This document shows, piece after piece, positions 27,771 through 36,743 of a stretch of 53,792 nucleotides of DNA. Position numbers and translations under genes: made by a program. The notes under the pieces were generated by a model that made no database searches, was not told the DNA's origin, and saw only the letters and a list, made by a program, of their open reading frames with translations. Within the stretch, counting starts at the first letter, position 1, and each line of letters opens with the position of its first letter. The stretch spans positions 1 to 53,792 of the forward strand of contig SLQV01000043.1 in NCBI GenBank assembly GCA_007131285.1, read 5' to 3'. This DNA comes from Myxococcales bacterium. Its GTDB lineage: Bacteria; Myxococcota_A; Polyangia; Polyangiales; SLQV01.

Positions 27771-28646
27771 TCAGCGCTTGGCGTCGTCGTCTTTTTCTTC
27801 GTTGAGATAGGAGAGAATGACCTCGTTGAGGGTGTGCTGTCGCAGATTTGAAGGCGGATTCAGGGCGGGTTTGGGTGGAATGATATCGATACCGGCAGGC
27901 ACCTGATGGGGCCCCGATTGGTAGCGACCGGCGGTTGAGCGGGTCCGCGTTCTAAAGGATACGGGTGCCGGTGCAGTCGGCTCCGAGGGCGCTGGCGCTG
28001 CAGGCGCGCTGCTCGGGCAGAGCGAATGCGATACGGTCGCTCGGGTGTCGGGTGGCTTCGTGTGCTCGCCGGCCTCCGGTGTGATCGGTTCGGACGCTGG
28101 CGGCGATGATTCGCGTTTGGGGTTGAAGAGAGGCGATGCCTTCAAGAGTTTTTCCGCAGCGCGTTCAAGCGCCGCAATATCGAGTTCTGCGCTGGAATCC
28201 GCGGTGTCGCTTGGGGTTGGAGCAAGCGGGCGCTGTTGCCGCGTCGCAGGCTCCGGCGGACCGGCGGCGGTTGCATCGCGACCAGGCGTCTCCTCGTGTT
28301 GGCAAGGCTCGCCAGGGTGTTCCGGGGCTACAACATTACGAATAGTGGCATCGGCGAGCCGACCGTCCTTCGTGTTGAGCGAAAGCACCTCGTCTAGTTC
28401 ACCGGTCGTTAGCGCGTCGATGAGTGCTTTGTGTTCATGCCGCATCAGCTCGCGGACAGCGTCCGGGTAGGCGGGGGTGTCGACTAAGTGCCCGTATGCA
28501 GCCTTGCGGCTTGCTACGACGCGGCCTCCATCAGCAAAGCAATGCGTAAAGATATGAGGGCGCTTAATACCCGAGTCCTCAGTCTGGACGTGGTAGGTTT
28601 TGCCCCGGTGACGGACATTCGTATTGTGACCTAGAAGCGGACCCAC
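27771..28646 (-). CDS. Myxobacterial-type conserved protein with NVRHRG/HVQTEDSG N-terminus
   Basis: Function unknown. The first 85 residues (LGHNTNVRHRGKTYHVQTEDSG, then PHIFTHCFADGGRVVASRKAAYGHLVD and a basic helix) match a conserved N-terminal module that I recall from hypothetical proteins across Myxococcota. The rest is a long Pro/Ala/Glu-rich linker, probably disordered, ending in a short helix LNEVILSYLNEEKDD. The start is GTG. It lies on the same strand as the receiver/GGDEF-like gene upstream, 95 bp away, so they may be co-transcribed. Confidence 0.7.
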   Translation of the reverse strand: MGPLLGHNTNVRHRGKTYHVQTEDSGIKRPHIFTHCFADGGRVVASRKAAYGHLVDTPAYPDAVRELMRHEHKALIDALTTGELDEVLSLNTKDGRLADATIRNVVAPEHPGEPCQHEETPGRDATAAGPPEPATRQQRPLAPTPSDTADSSAELDIAALERAAEKLLKASPLFNPKRESSPPASEPITPEAGEHTKPPDTRATVSHSLCPSSAPAAPAPSEPTAPAPVSFRTRTRSTAGRYQSGPHQVPAGIDIIPPKPALNPPSNLRQHTLNEVILSYLNEEKDDDAKR

Positions 28647-28741
28647 ATTAGCAAGTTACCATATCGTCCGCCTTGCTGGAGCCCGCTAATCGTCGGTTAG
28701 AACACGCTCCATGGTTATGCGGATGCTTCCACCGTGCCTGC

Positions 28742-29686
28742 CTACGACATGGATTGCAGGTTAGCGTGGCGTGCGAGCTCCAGAAAACGCGCTGGATTAT
28801 CGGTGCCGGCCTCCGGGTAGGTCATGAACGTGATGCGGTGCGCGTGAGCGGAGTGCGCCGACTCCCTGAGCCTGCTTGCCAAGCGTTCTGCAACGATGGC
28901 AGTGCCGGCACGGTTCGTTTCCGGTAGCAAGACCACCAAGTCTTCGTTCGGTGTGGAGAATACGTAATCCAGCGTGCGTACCTGCTCGCGGACAAATTCC
29001 GCGAGCGTTTCGACGCTGCAGTACGGGCCGGGTGCGAGTTCCACGGCAATGCAGCCCAGCGCACCAACGAAACGCGCGGCGCGCGTAAGTTCGTAGTCAA
29101 GAGCAATGGCAAGCTGCTCCGCGGTACCAGGTTGTAGCAGGCCACCACTCTGCGCTGAGGGCATGGGGCAGGGCATGCCACTGGGATGAGCTTTGACGGT
29201 CTCGGGGTGCTCGCTCCTGCTGCCAGGGTGTGGCTGCGCTGCCGACGCTGCATAAACGTCCTCCCTTTCGCCGCTCATTGCTACCGTTTTGGTCACAGGA
29301 AGCGTGTGCAGGTATTGACGTAGCGAGCGCGTCGCCAACGGCTTTTGCAGAAGCGTGTGCGCGCCAAGCGCACGCGCAGCAGCTTTAAAGGTCTCAGATG
29401 CGCCGGGTGAGGTCAGGAGCGTGACGGGAACGGAGCTAAACACATTGTCTTCACGCAGTGCTTCCAAGACATCGAGACCGGAAACTGGTGCCAGGTCCGC
29501 ACTGACGAATACCCAATCGGCCGCCTCTCGCGCCATCATGGCCAGGAGGTTGTCGCCATCTACCGCGGTTAGCGGAATATGCCCTGCATCCACGCAAACC
29601 TGTTCCAGTAGACGGACATCGAAGGGGTCTGGGTCCGCGATGAGAATTAACGCTCGCTTTACATCGTTGCGCCGACGTCCTGCCAC
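28742..29686 (-). CDS. Receiver protein with degenerate GGDEF-like C-terminal domain
   Basis: The 314-aa product starts with a receiver-like domain (ALILIADPDPFDVRLLEQVC, LLQKPLATRSL). The phospho-acceptor region SADLAP has its Asp one residue nearer the Pro than normal, so phosphorylation is doubtful. After a linker comes a fold resembling a diguanylate cyclase: AIALDYELTRAARF, YVFSTPNEDLVVLLPETN and ERLASRLRE. The GGDEF signature itself is replaced by TPNED, so no cyclase activity is expected. It may be a signalling scaffold. Confidence 0.65.
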   Translation of the reverse strand: MAGRRRNDVKRALILIADPDPFDVRLLEQVCVDAGHIPLTAVDGDNLLAMMAREAADWVFVSADLAPVSGLDVLEALREDNVFSSVPVTLLTSPGASETFKAAARALGAHTLLQKPLATRSLRQYLHTLPVTKTVAMSGEREDVYAASAAQPHPGSRSEHPETVKAHPSGMPCPMPSAQSGGLLQPGTAEQLAIALDYELTRAARFVGALGCIAVELAPGPYCSVETLAEFVREQVRTLDYVFSTPNEDLVVLLPETNRAGTAIVAERLASRLRESAHSAHAHRITFMTYPEAGTDNPARFLELARHANLQSMS

Positions 29687-30030
29687 TCACGCCTTTCCTG
29701 AGGGAGGCGGCTCAGTTGCGGATAGAGCTTGCGTGCCCACCCGCTTGGTTGCGGACGTGTCGTCCGCACGGTCCCCCACCCGGAGAGTTTAGCGACTCTC
29801 GTTACTCAATATCAATCACGGCGTGATGCATCCCCGCGGGAGGCGGGCCGGATACCGCCCAAACGCCCGCGACGAACGGCGCGCAGCTAGCGACGGTCCT
29901 TGTAGAGGGGCTGCTCGTGTCGTGAGGCGAAAACTGGCGCGTTCAGCTGTGTCGCTCCTCGCTTCTGTGATCAGTGCCTGCGGTATCACCCGAAATTGCG
30001 GCGCCCTGCGCAAAGGGGTACACCTTTGGG
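29687..30030. other. 344-bp divergent intergenic region
   Basis: This lies between the divergent receiver gene and the rRNA methyltransferase gene and should hold both promoters. CAAAGG and CCTTTG flank a GGTACA core at about 30010-30027, just before the methyltransferase ATG, and could be a small operator or hairpin. The frame 29823-30188 has a signal-like stretch but runs into the downstream gene and is not convincing. Confidence 0.35.
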
Positions 30031-31524
30031 ATGAACCCTACGGCGCAGCGTCCGCGACCCGCGGCCCAGGCCGCCGAGATTCTCTGGCGTATCGAGAAAG
30101 ATGCGGCGTTTGCCGCACCCTTGCTGGCCCGTGCGGTGATCGCACCGCCGCATGGGTCAGCGAGGGTTTCGCCGAGCACAGCGCTTGATCACACCTTGAG
30201 AGCCGCGGGGCGCGAGGGCCCGGGGCTTGAAGTCACCCCCGCGCAGGTAGCGCGCTTCAGCGCCTGTCAGGATGGGCTTGCCGCAAGTGCGGCAAGCCCA
30301 TCAAGCGAAAGTGTCTCGGTTGATCAAGGACGGGCGCGGCTGACGCAGCTTGTCTACGGTACCCTGAGAATGCAGGTCGCGCTCGACGCCCTGCTGGCGC
30401 CGCATTGCCGCAAGAAGCTAAGCGCGATGGACGGTTTGTGCCGCAACGCATTGCGCGTATCGCTCTACGAGATCGCATGCATGGGCGCGCCTGCTCACGC
30501 GGCGGTCGGTGCGTGTGTTGCCTACCTGAAGGTCAAGCGTTCAAGGCCTCTCGGGGGCCTTGCGAATGCGGTGCTGCGTGCCGTGCTCCGCGACCCACCC
30601 ACACTGAACGAGCACATGGCGCTGCCCCGTTGGATCGAAGACCGCCTTGCGGGCTCGCTCGGGAAGGCACGTGCGCGGTCGCTGAGCTATGCCCCCATGC
30701 CGCCTAAAACCGGCATTGCCTGCCGGGATGCCGACGCCTTCGACGAGATGCAGCGAGCCCTCCGCGACGACGCGGAGGTTAACGTTTCCCCTTTCCATCC
30801 CTTGATTCTGAACGTACGCCGCGCGGGCAGCCTTGACCGTCTCGCGCCGATTCAACGCCATGAGGCTTGGATACAGGAGGAAGGCTCGCAGCTCATCGCC
30901 GAGTGCTTACCGCTGCGGCGGGGCGCAAGCGTACTTGACGCCTGCGCGGGCCGGGGGCACAAGACGCTCGCGCTCTTGCGCCGAGACACCTCACTTGAGA
31001 TAAGCGCGGCGGATTGTTACCCGGAAAAACTTGAGCTTTTGCTGCAGGCGTGCGCGCGCCATTTTCCCACGGTTTCCGTTGAAACCGCCGCTGTCGACTG
31101 GACCGTTGGCAGCGGGGAGTTCGCCCACCGCTTGTTCGATGTTGTGTTGGTCGACGCACCATGCTCCGGCCTTGGCACCGCTGCCCGTCGACCGGAACTG
31201 TTGCACCGGCTCACGCCCGAACGCCTTGTGGTCCTTCAGGCAGGACAGCAGAACCTGCTCACCGCGCTCGCGTCTCATGTAGCACCCGGTGGTATGCTTG
31301 CCTACTGCGTCTGCTCACCGCTTCGAGAAGAGGGCGCGTACGTCGCTGAGGCTTTCAGCGCGCGGCACCCTGACTTTGCGCTCAGTGCGCCGCCCATGCC
31401 CGCGGCCTTAGTATCGGCGCTCGGTGCCTTGGGGCCTTTTATGGAACTTGGCCCCTGGCTCGATCCGGCCAACGACGGTCCAGACGCATACTTTCTGGCC
31501 CTTTGGCAGCGCAGCTCCGGTTAG
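30031..31524 (+). CDS. rsmB: 16S rRNA (cytosine-C5)-methyltransferase, RsmB family
   Basis: This is a SAM-dependent enzyme that makes m5C967 in 16S rRNA (E. coli numbering). An N-terminal NusB-like region (AAEILWRIEKDAAFAAPLLAR ... LVYGTLRMQVALDALLA, NAVLRAVL) is followed by the Rossmann domain with VLDACAGRGHKT, VLVDAPCSGLGTAARRPEL and YCVCSPLREEGAYV, which holds the catalytic cysteines. I use the ATG at 30031, giving 497 aa. Relative to the family there is an insert of about 55 residues between the first two NusB helices. It contains a perfect DNA palindrome. Confidence 0.88.
   Translation: MNPTAQRPRPAAQAAEILWRIEKDAAFAAPLLARAVIAPPHGSARVSPSTALDHTLRAAGREGPGLEVTPAQVARFSACQDGLAASAASPSSESVSVDQGRARLTQLVYGTLRMQVALDALLAPHCRKKLSAMDGLCRNALRVSLYEIACMGAPAHAAVGACVAYLKVKRSRPLGGLANAVLRAVLRDPPTLNEHMALPRWIEDRLAGSLGKARARSLSYAPMPPKTGIACRDADAFDEMQRALRDDAEVNVSPFHPLILNVRRAGSLDRLAPIQRHEAWIQEEGSQLIAECLPLRRGASVLDACAGRGHKTLALLRRDTSLEISAADCYPEKLELLLQACARHFPTVSVETAAVDWTVGSGEFAHRLFDVVLVDAPCSGLGTAARRPELLHRLTPERLVVLQAGQQNLLTALASHVAPGGMLAYCVCSPLREEGAYVAEAFSARHPDFALSAPPMPAALVSALGALGPFMELGPWLDPANDGPDAYFLALWQRSSG
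30271..30302. repeat. Perfect 14-bp inverted repeat inside the rsmB-like gene
   Basis: GATGGGCTTGCCGC and GCGGCAAGCCCATC flank AAGT, forming a 32-bp hairpin within the reading frame. It encodes DGLAASAASPSS in the extra segment of the NusB-like domain. No second copy was noticed in the window. Confidence 0.85.
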
Positions 31525-31717
31525 CGTGTGGATGGCAGAGATCGGCCGCATTTGGCACCTCATCGCACGCGCTTCAGTCGCCCGGATAGCTGGAAATAGC
31601 TAAGAAATCTTCCATGTCTTGTGCGGGCGATGCATGTGCTTTGAGGCCGCATTTGCGATTCCTCGTTTCGGTTCCCGCGCTAGGCAGCGCGAGGGCTCTG
31701 TCTCATAAGATGTGCCA

Positions 31718-31746
31718 TTGACAGGGGCAGGGGGCTTCATTAAGGT
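31718..31746 (+). promoter_or_regulatory. Sigma-70-type promoter upstream of tRNA-Pro
   Basis: TTGACA at 31718 is separated by 17 bp from TAAGGT at 31741, about 60 bp before the tRNA. Position and spacing fit a housekeeping promoter driving the tRNA and perhaps the response regulator behind it. Confidence 0.5.
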
Positions 31747-31806
31747 CTTGCCGCTTGAGAAGTTTCCGCGGTGGCTGGAGTCTTCGTGCAGGAATGCTTT
31801 CGAGTG

Positions 31807-31882
<76 letters not shown>

Positions 31883-31923
31883 CGATAACTCAATGAACGT
31901 GTGGGCGGAGCGAAGGACGAATC

Positions 31924-32532
31924 ATGGTAAAAGCAGTCGCAGCGGTGCGCGTCTTGGTCGTCGATGACGACAAAGATGTCTGCGATTTCATGGAAACATT
32001 TCTGGTGAAGGACGGCTTTGAAGTCCGCACCCTGTCCGACGCGACCAAGGTCCAAGATGAAGTGCGCACTGGCGCATACAATCTGCTGATCTTGGACATG
32101 ATGATGCCGCAACTCGATGGCATCAGCGTGCTCAAGGCGGTGCGGAAAGTCGATAGTGATATCGCGGTCGTCGTTTTCACTGGATATCCGAGTATCGAGA
32201 CGGCTGTTCAAGCCATGCAGCTCGAAGCGGTGGACTACCTCTCCAAGCCCTTCAATCCAGAGGAGTTCCGCGAGGTGCTCGAACGGGTACGACGCAAGAA
32301 GGGCTTGCTCAAATCGCCGGAAGAGAACTTGCACCGCGTCATCGGCGAGACGGTGCGCGGCCTAAGGAAAACGCGTGGTCTGACCCTCAAGCAAATGTCG
32401 AAGCGCACGAATCTGAGTGTTTCTCTGCTCTCTCAGATCGAGCGTGCCGAATCAAGCGCGTCTATCTCATCGCTTTTTAAGATTGCGACCGCGCTTGACG
32501 TTCGCATACAGAGCCTGTTCGGCGATTATTGA
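31924..32532 (+). CDS. Response regulator with Cro/CI-type (XRE) helix-turn-helix output
   Basis: This is a two-component transcription regulator. Residues 8-125 form a canonical receiver with VLVVDDDKD, phospho-acceptor Asp in LLILDMMMPQLDG, the Thr in VFTGYPS and Lys in DYLSKPFNPEE. Residues about 138-202 form an XRE domain: IGETVRGLRKTRGLTLKQMSKRTNLSVSLLSQIERAESSASISSLFKIATALDV. The receiver is intact. No histidine kinase is adjacent, so its partner is unknown. XRE output is uncommon among response regulators outside deltaproteobacterial lineages. Confidence 0.9.
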   Translation: MVKAVAAVRVLVVDDDKDVCDFMETFLVKDGFEVRTLSDATKVQDEVRTGAYNLLILDMMMPQLDGISVLKAVRKVDSDIAVVVFTGYPSIETAVQAMQLEAVDYLSKPFNPEEFREVLERVRRKKGLLKSPEENLHRVIGETVRGLRKTRGLTLKQMSKRTNLSVSLLSQIERAESSASISSLFKIATALDVRIQSLFGDY

Positions 32533-32695
32533 CGCGTCGCGCCCGGGGTGGAGAGCCAGCGAGCGCGTGTGCCGATTCGGGCAAGCGCACGAAGCTTTTG
32601 TCGCTTTTGTCGAAGCCCGGGCCGCGGGCAGGTCTTCGTCCTACGGCCGGGAGCGCCCCTCACTTATCTTTGGTCCCGCACCCGTGACCCGCTGA

Positions 32696-34156
32696 ATGGC
32701 TAGAAGCGCCGACACGCAGCAAAGCTTTCGCCGCGGACTGCTTTGGTTCGGCTCGGGGACGGTACTCGCGCGCCTTGCAAATGTGTTGAGTCTGCTGGTG
32801 ATCCTGCGGCTGCTCTCACGGCAGGCGTTGGGTGAAGCGTCGCTAGTGTTGGGCGTGCTCATCATTCTAGAGTCCTTTGCGAGCCTAGGTCTCGAACTTG
32901 CGTTGGTGCAGGCGAAGCGCTTGCGCCGCGGCGAACTCGCGAGCCTGCACTGGTTCGTCGGCGGGGTGGGCGCGAGCCTGGCCGCGCTTGTCTGGTTTTC
33001 TGCACCAGCGCTGGCGTTGGCTTTCGACAGTGAGTCGCTCTCCCCGCTGATGCGCCTCGCATCGCTTAAGCTCGTCCTGCTCGGCTTCTGTCTTGTCCCG
33101 CAGCAGCGCTTAGTGCGGGGTCTGCGCTTTCGTCGCTACTCCGTCGCGCATGCCGCCGCAGGTATCGGCGAGGATATTGCCAAGGTTGCGCTCGCCTGGG
33201 GCGGCCTCGGCGCCAGCGCGCTCGTGGGGGCTAACGTGCTGCGTGGTGCGGTACTCCTCGGCTGCTTGTTGCTCATGACTCGCTTCTGGCCCCGGCCCCG
33301 GTTGCGTTTGGGTGAGGTGCTGCCGCATCTTCGCTTTGGCTACCGCATCGGCCTGAGCGGGGTGATCCTGCAGGGCGCCAGCAACGTCGACTACTTCATC
33401 GTTGGTCGCTTCCTCGGCCTGGAAGCCCTTGGGCTTTACCGCGCCGCCTTTGAGCTTGGCGTCATGCCCCTAGACATGATCGGTCGCGCCATCTACCGCA
33501 TCGCCACACCGGTATTCGCCCGCCACGCCCGTGACAAGGCCGCGTTTCTCGCCAGCGTGAGTGACGTGAGCACCGCGTTGCTGCGCTTGCTGGTGCCGGT
33601 GGCGGGCGGCCTTGCCTTCGCGGCTCCCGAACTGCTGCTCCTGGCCGGTGGTGCGCAGTGGCTGCCGGCGGTCTTCACCGCGCAGCTTCTCGTGGCCGGC
33701 GGCCTGCTGCGCGCGTTCGAGCGCCTCCTGCTGCAAGGACTGATGGCCTGGGGGCGACCGGGTCTCGCGCTGCTTGAAGCGGTTCTCTCGCTGGGGCTTG
33801 TCGCCGCAGGCCTCGTGGTGGCCGTCTGGCTGGGGGGCGGCCAGCCGTCGCTTTGGTCCCTCGGTGCGGGCTGGGGCGCAGCGCATGTGCTGCTGCTCGG
33901 GGCGACGTGGCGTTCTTGCCAGATCGCCTTCGGCCTAGACAGCGGTGCACTTTGGCTTCGCGTACGCGCGCAGCTCGCACTGCTGGCGCTCATCGCTGCC
34001 TGCGGTCTCGCCAGCGAAGCGCTCTGGCCACACAACGTAGAAAGCCCCATACAGGTGGGCTTGAGGCTCGCGCTCTTCGTTATCGGCCTTCCACTGCTGT
34101 GTCTTGGCGGCGGACGTTTGCGCCGCCGCTGGGCCGGTCCCCGTCAGGGTAGCTAA
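32696..34156 (+). CDS. Polysaccharide flippase (Wzx/MOP superfamily)
   Basis: This is probably a lipid-linked oligosaccharide flippase of the inner membrane. The 486-aa product has about 12-14 hydrophobic segments. It has the MOP-type N-terminus FRRGLLWFGSGTVLARLANVLSLLVILRLLSRQALGEASLVLGVLIILESFASLGLELALVQ and the mid-protein LQGASNVDYFIVGRFLGLEALGLYRAAFELG pattern typical of the flippase/RfbX group. It stands apart from the membrane glycosyltransferase cluster 4.6 kb downstream but may feed the same pathway. Confidence 0.85.
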   Translation: MARSADTQQSFRRGLLWFGSGTVLARLANVLSLLVILRLLSRQALGEASLVLGVLIILESFASLGLELALVQAKRLRRGELASLHWFVGGVGASLAALVWFSAPALALAFDSESLSPLMRLASLKLVLLGFCLVPQQRLVRGLRFRRYSVAHAAAGIGEDIAKVALAWGGLGASALVGANVLRGAVLLGCLLLMTRFWPRPRLRLGEVLPHLRFGYRIGLSGVILQGASNVDYFIVGRFLGLEALGLYRAAFELGVMPLDMIGRAIYRIATPVFARHARDKAAFLASVSDVSTALLRLLVPVAGGLAFAAPELLLLAGGAQWLPAVFTAQLLVAGGLLRAFERLLLQGLMAWGRPGLALLEAVLSLGLVAAGLVVAVWLGGGQPSLWSLGAGWGAAHVLLLGATWRSCQIAFGLDSGALWLRVRAQLALLALIAACGLASEALWPHNVESPIQVGLRLALFVIGLPLLCLGGGRLRRRWAGPRQGS

Positions 34157-34337
34157 GCGAGCGGCGTGCCCGGGGGGGCCGGGGCGCGAGCCGCCAAACG
34201 CAGAAGCTGTCTCCGAATACGTGAGGCAATATCCGCGCCCGCACGCTGGTCCAGATACCCTCATGTGCGGGGGCGACGCGGCTGAGCGCATCTTTGCCTC
34301 TGGACGCGCGGGGCTTTTCTGCACTACATCCAAGGGA

Positions 34338-36461
34338 ATGAGTGCGCTTTGGATGTCTTTGCTCCTTGGGGTAAATCTAGCTTTTTTTGCGTGGACAGCT
34401 CAGCGGCGTGTGCGGCAAGTCTTCGTCGCCCGGGGCGCTGCCCGCTTCACCTGGCGCCAAGGTGAACTGCTGGCGCGGGTTAAGGATACCCTCGTATATG
34501 CTCTTGGGCAGCGACGGATGACCAAGTACACCGTCGCTGGCCTCGCCCATATCCTAATTTTTGCGGGCTTTCTCGTGCTGCTCCTGCGCTCCCTCCTCCT
34601 CTGGGGTCGCGGCTACGATGTCGGTTTTGATTTCTTCGGTGTGCTCGGTGCAGGGACGTTGCTGGGTGACGGCTACAATCTCGCCAAAGACATCTTTGCT
34701 TGCCTGGTCGTCCTAGGCGCAAGCGTCTTCGTGTGGCTGCGTGTGGTTGTGCGCTCGCCGCGCATGACGCTTGGCGTCGAAGGGCTCGTCATTCTCGGCA
34801 TCATCATCACGATGATGCTTGCAGACTTTCTCTATGACGGCGCCGGTCAGGTCCTGCATGCGCGTGCCCTGCACCAAGAGTGGGCATTTCATGCTTTCGA
34901 GCCGGTGGGGTCGCTCTTCGCGCTTGGGCTCAAGGGTGTGGAAGACACGGGCGTCCTCAAGCTGCTCTGGCACGCAGGCTTCTGGTGGCACGCCGCCCTT
35001 GTGCTCATTTTTCTGAACATCCTTCCCTACTCGAAGCATTTCCACATCATCACGGCTTTCCCCAATGTATTTACCCGCGATCGGTCGCCCTACGGCCGCC
35101 TGCCAAAAATCGATGACCTCGAAGGGCGCGTCGAGCGCGAGGAGGCCCTCGGCATCGGCAAGCTCGAAGATCTCTCCTGGCAGCACGCCCTCGATCTCTA
35201 CACCTGCACCGAATGCGGCCGCTGCAGCGACCATTGCCCCGCGTACATTACCGACAAGAAACTCTCGCCAAAGCATCTCACGCTCGCGCTGCGCGACCAT
35301 CTCTACGATACAGAGGCGGCCCTTTTGCACGGCAAGACGCCAGAGAGCGACGAGCGCGGTCCACTGCGCACGCACCCTGAACCGCCAGAGGATGCCTACT
35401 TTCGTAACGAAACGCCGCAGGCGCTCGTGCCACATATTATCGACCCGGATGTCATCTGGGCCTGCACCTCCTGCCGCGCCTGCGAAGAGCAGTGCCCGGT
35501 CCTCATCTCTTACGTCGACAAGATTGTGGGGATGCGCCGCGACCAGGTGCTCATGCAGAATACCTTCCCCCCGGAGCTCGCCAAACCCTTCCAGGGTATG
35601 GAGGTCAACGGCAACCCTTGGAACCTGCCGCAGGTCGACCGTGACGGCTGGGCCAAGGGGCTGAGCGTGCCCCGTCTCGTGGACCGGCCTGACGCCGAAG
35701 TGATCTACTGGGTGGGCTGCGCCGCCAGCTACGACGACCGCGCCCAGCGCGTCGCTCGGTCCGTCGTGGAGCTGCTAGGCGCCGCGGGCGTCAACTACGC
35801 CATTCTCGGTAAGCAAGAATGCTGCACCGGTGACTCCGCGAGACGCGCCGGCAACGAGTACCTTTTCCAAATGCTCGCCGAGCAGAACGTGGAGACCCTC
35901 AATGGCCTAGGCGCGCAGGAAAAGACCATCATCACTGCCTGCCCCCATTGCTTCAATACCCTCGCCAACGAGTACGGGGATTTCGGTGGCAACTATAAGG
36001 TGGTTAACCACACAGACTTCCTCTTCGAGCTCGTGCGCGAGGGCAAGCTCACGCCGGTGCACCGCGTCGAAGAGCGCATCACCTACCACGACAGCTGTTA
36101 TCTCGGCCGCTATAACAACGTCTACGACTCCCCCCGCGACATCCTGAAGTCGATTCCCGGCGTTACCCTCGGGGAAGTCGAGAAGGCCAACCGTGAGCAG
36201 GGCCTCTGCTGCGGCGCTGGCGGCGCGCAGATGTGGATGGAAGAGCAGAACAACAACCGGGTCAACCGCAAGCGCACCCTCCAGATCCTGCAGACGCAGC
36301 CGGAAACCGTCGCCAGTGCCTGCCCTTTCTGCATGACCATGTTGACGGACGGCATCAAGGACGCCGAGCGCGACCAAAACGTGAAACAGCTCGATGTTGC
36401 GGAAGTCTTGGCCCGCGCCGTGCTCGGCCCGGTCCACCAGGAGGCTGCTTCTGCGGGCTGA
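34338..36461 (+). CDS. Membrane-bound Fe-S oxidoreductase with two CCG domains (heterodisulfide-reductase-like)
   Basis: This is likely an electron carrier between a soluble donor, perhaps electron transfer flavoprotein, and the quinone pool. I start at the ATG at 34338, which has AAGGGA just upstream; the track's earlier start overlaps the flippase. The 707-aa product has about six N-terminal membrane segments, two 4Fe-4S motifs (CTECGRCSDHCP and CTSCRACEEQCP), and two cysteine-rich CCG domains (ECCTGDSARR with CPHCFNTLANEYG; DSCYLGRYN with LCCGAGGAQMW and CPFCMTML). The layout matches a family I recall from myxobacteria and sulfate reducers. Confidence 0.85.
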   Translation: MSALWMSLLLGVNLAFFAWTAQRRVRQVFVARGAARFTWRQGELLARVKDTLVYALGQRRMTKYTVAGLAHILIFAGFLVLLLRSLLLWGRGYDVGFDFFGVLGAGTLLGDGYNLAKDIFACLVVLGASVFVWLRVVVRSPRMTLGVEGLVILGIIITMMLADFLYDGAGQVLHARALHQEWAFHAFEPVGSLFALGLKGVEDTGVLKLLWHAGFWWHAALVLIFLNILPYSKHFHIITAFPNVFTRDRSPYGRLPKIDDLEGRVEREEALGIGKLEDLSWQHALDLYTCTECGRCSDHCPAYITDKKLSPKHLTLALRDHLYDTEAALLHGKTPESDERGPLRTHPEPPEDAYFRNETPQALVPHIIDPDVIWACTSCRACEEQCPVLISYVDKIVGMRRDQVLMQNTFPPELAKPFQGMEVNGNPWNLPQVDRDGWAKGLSVPRLVDRPDAEVIYWVGCAASYDDRAQRVARSVVELLGAAGVNYAILGKQECCTGDSARRAGNEYLFQMLAEQNVETLNGLGAQEKTIITACPHCFNTLANEYGDFGGNYKVVNHTDFLFELVREGKLTPVHRVEERITYHDSCYLGRYNNVYDSPRDILKSIPGVTLGEVEKANREQGLCCGAGGAQMWMEEQNNNRVNRKRTLQILQTQPETVASACPFCMTMLTDGIKDAERDQNVKQLDVAEVLARAVLGPVHQEAASAG

Positions 36462-36523
36462 GCCGAGGCGCTAGCGCGCAACGTGTCTGGCTACCCCTGG
36501 TTCCGCTAAGGGCCCCGCAAGAC

Positions 36524-36545
36524 CTCGGCACCTTTAGGTGCCGAG
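36524..36545 (+). terminator. Strong hairpin after the Fe-S oxidoreductase gene
   Basis: CTCGGCACCT and AGGTGCCGAG form a perfect 10-bp stem around TT, 62 bp after the stop codon. There is no T-tract, so it is a candidate terminator or processing hairpin. The rest of the 282-bp gap up to pyk shows no gene. Confidence 0.5.
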
Positions 36546-36743
36546 TGGTGAGCGGACCCAAGAACCACTCGACGAGTGCGTTCTGGGCGGTAGCCCCAAC
36601 CGTGGGGAAGAGGCCCTCGCGGCGCGGTATTCGGGAGCCGCGTGTGCAACCGTGCCGTAGCGTACGCCGGCCTGAAAACGGCCGTGCCGTGAGGCCGCAC
36701 GATTGAAGCTGACAAGCGTTGCAACTGGGGCTAGAAAGCGCGC

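Noticed and set aside
29823-30188. Plus-strand frame with a signal-like segment before rsmB
   Set aside because: It overlaps the start of the methyltransferase in another frame and its composition after the hydrophobic part looks random.
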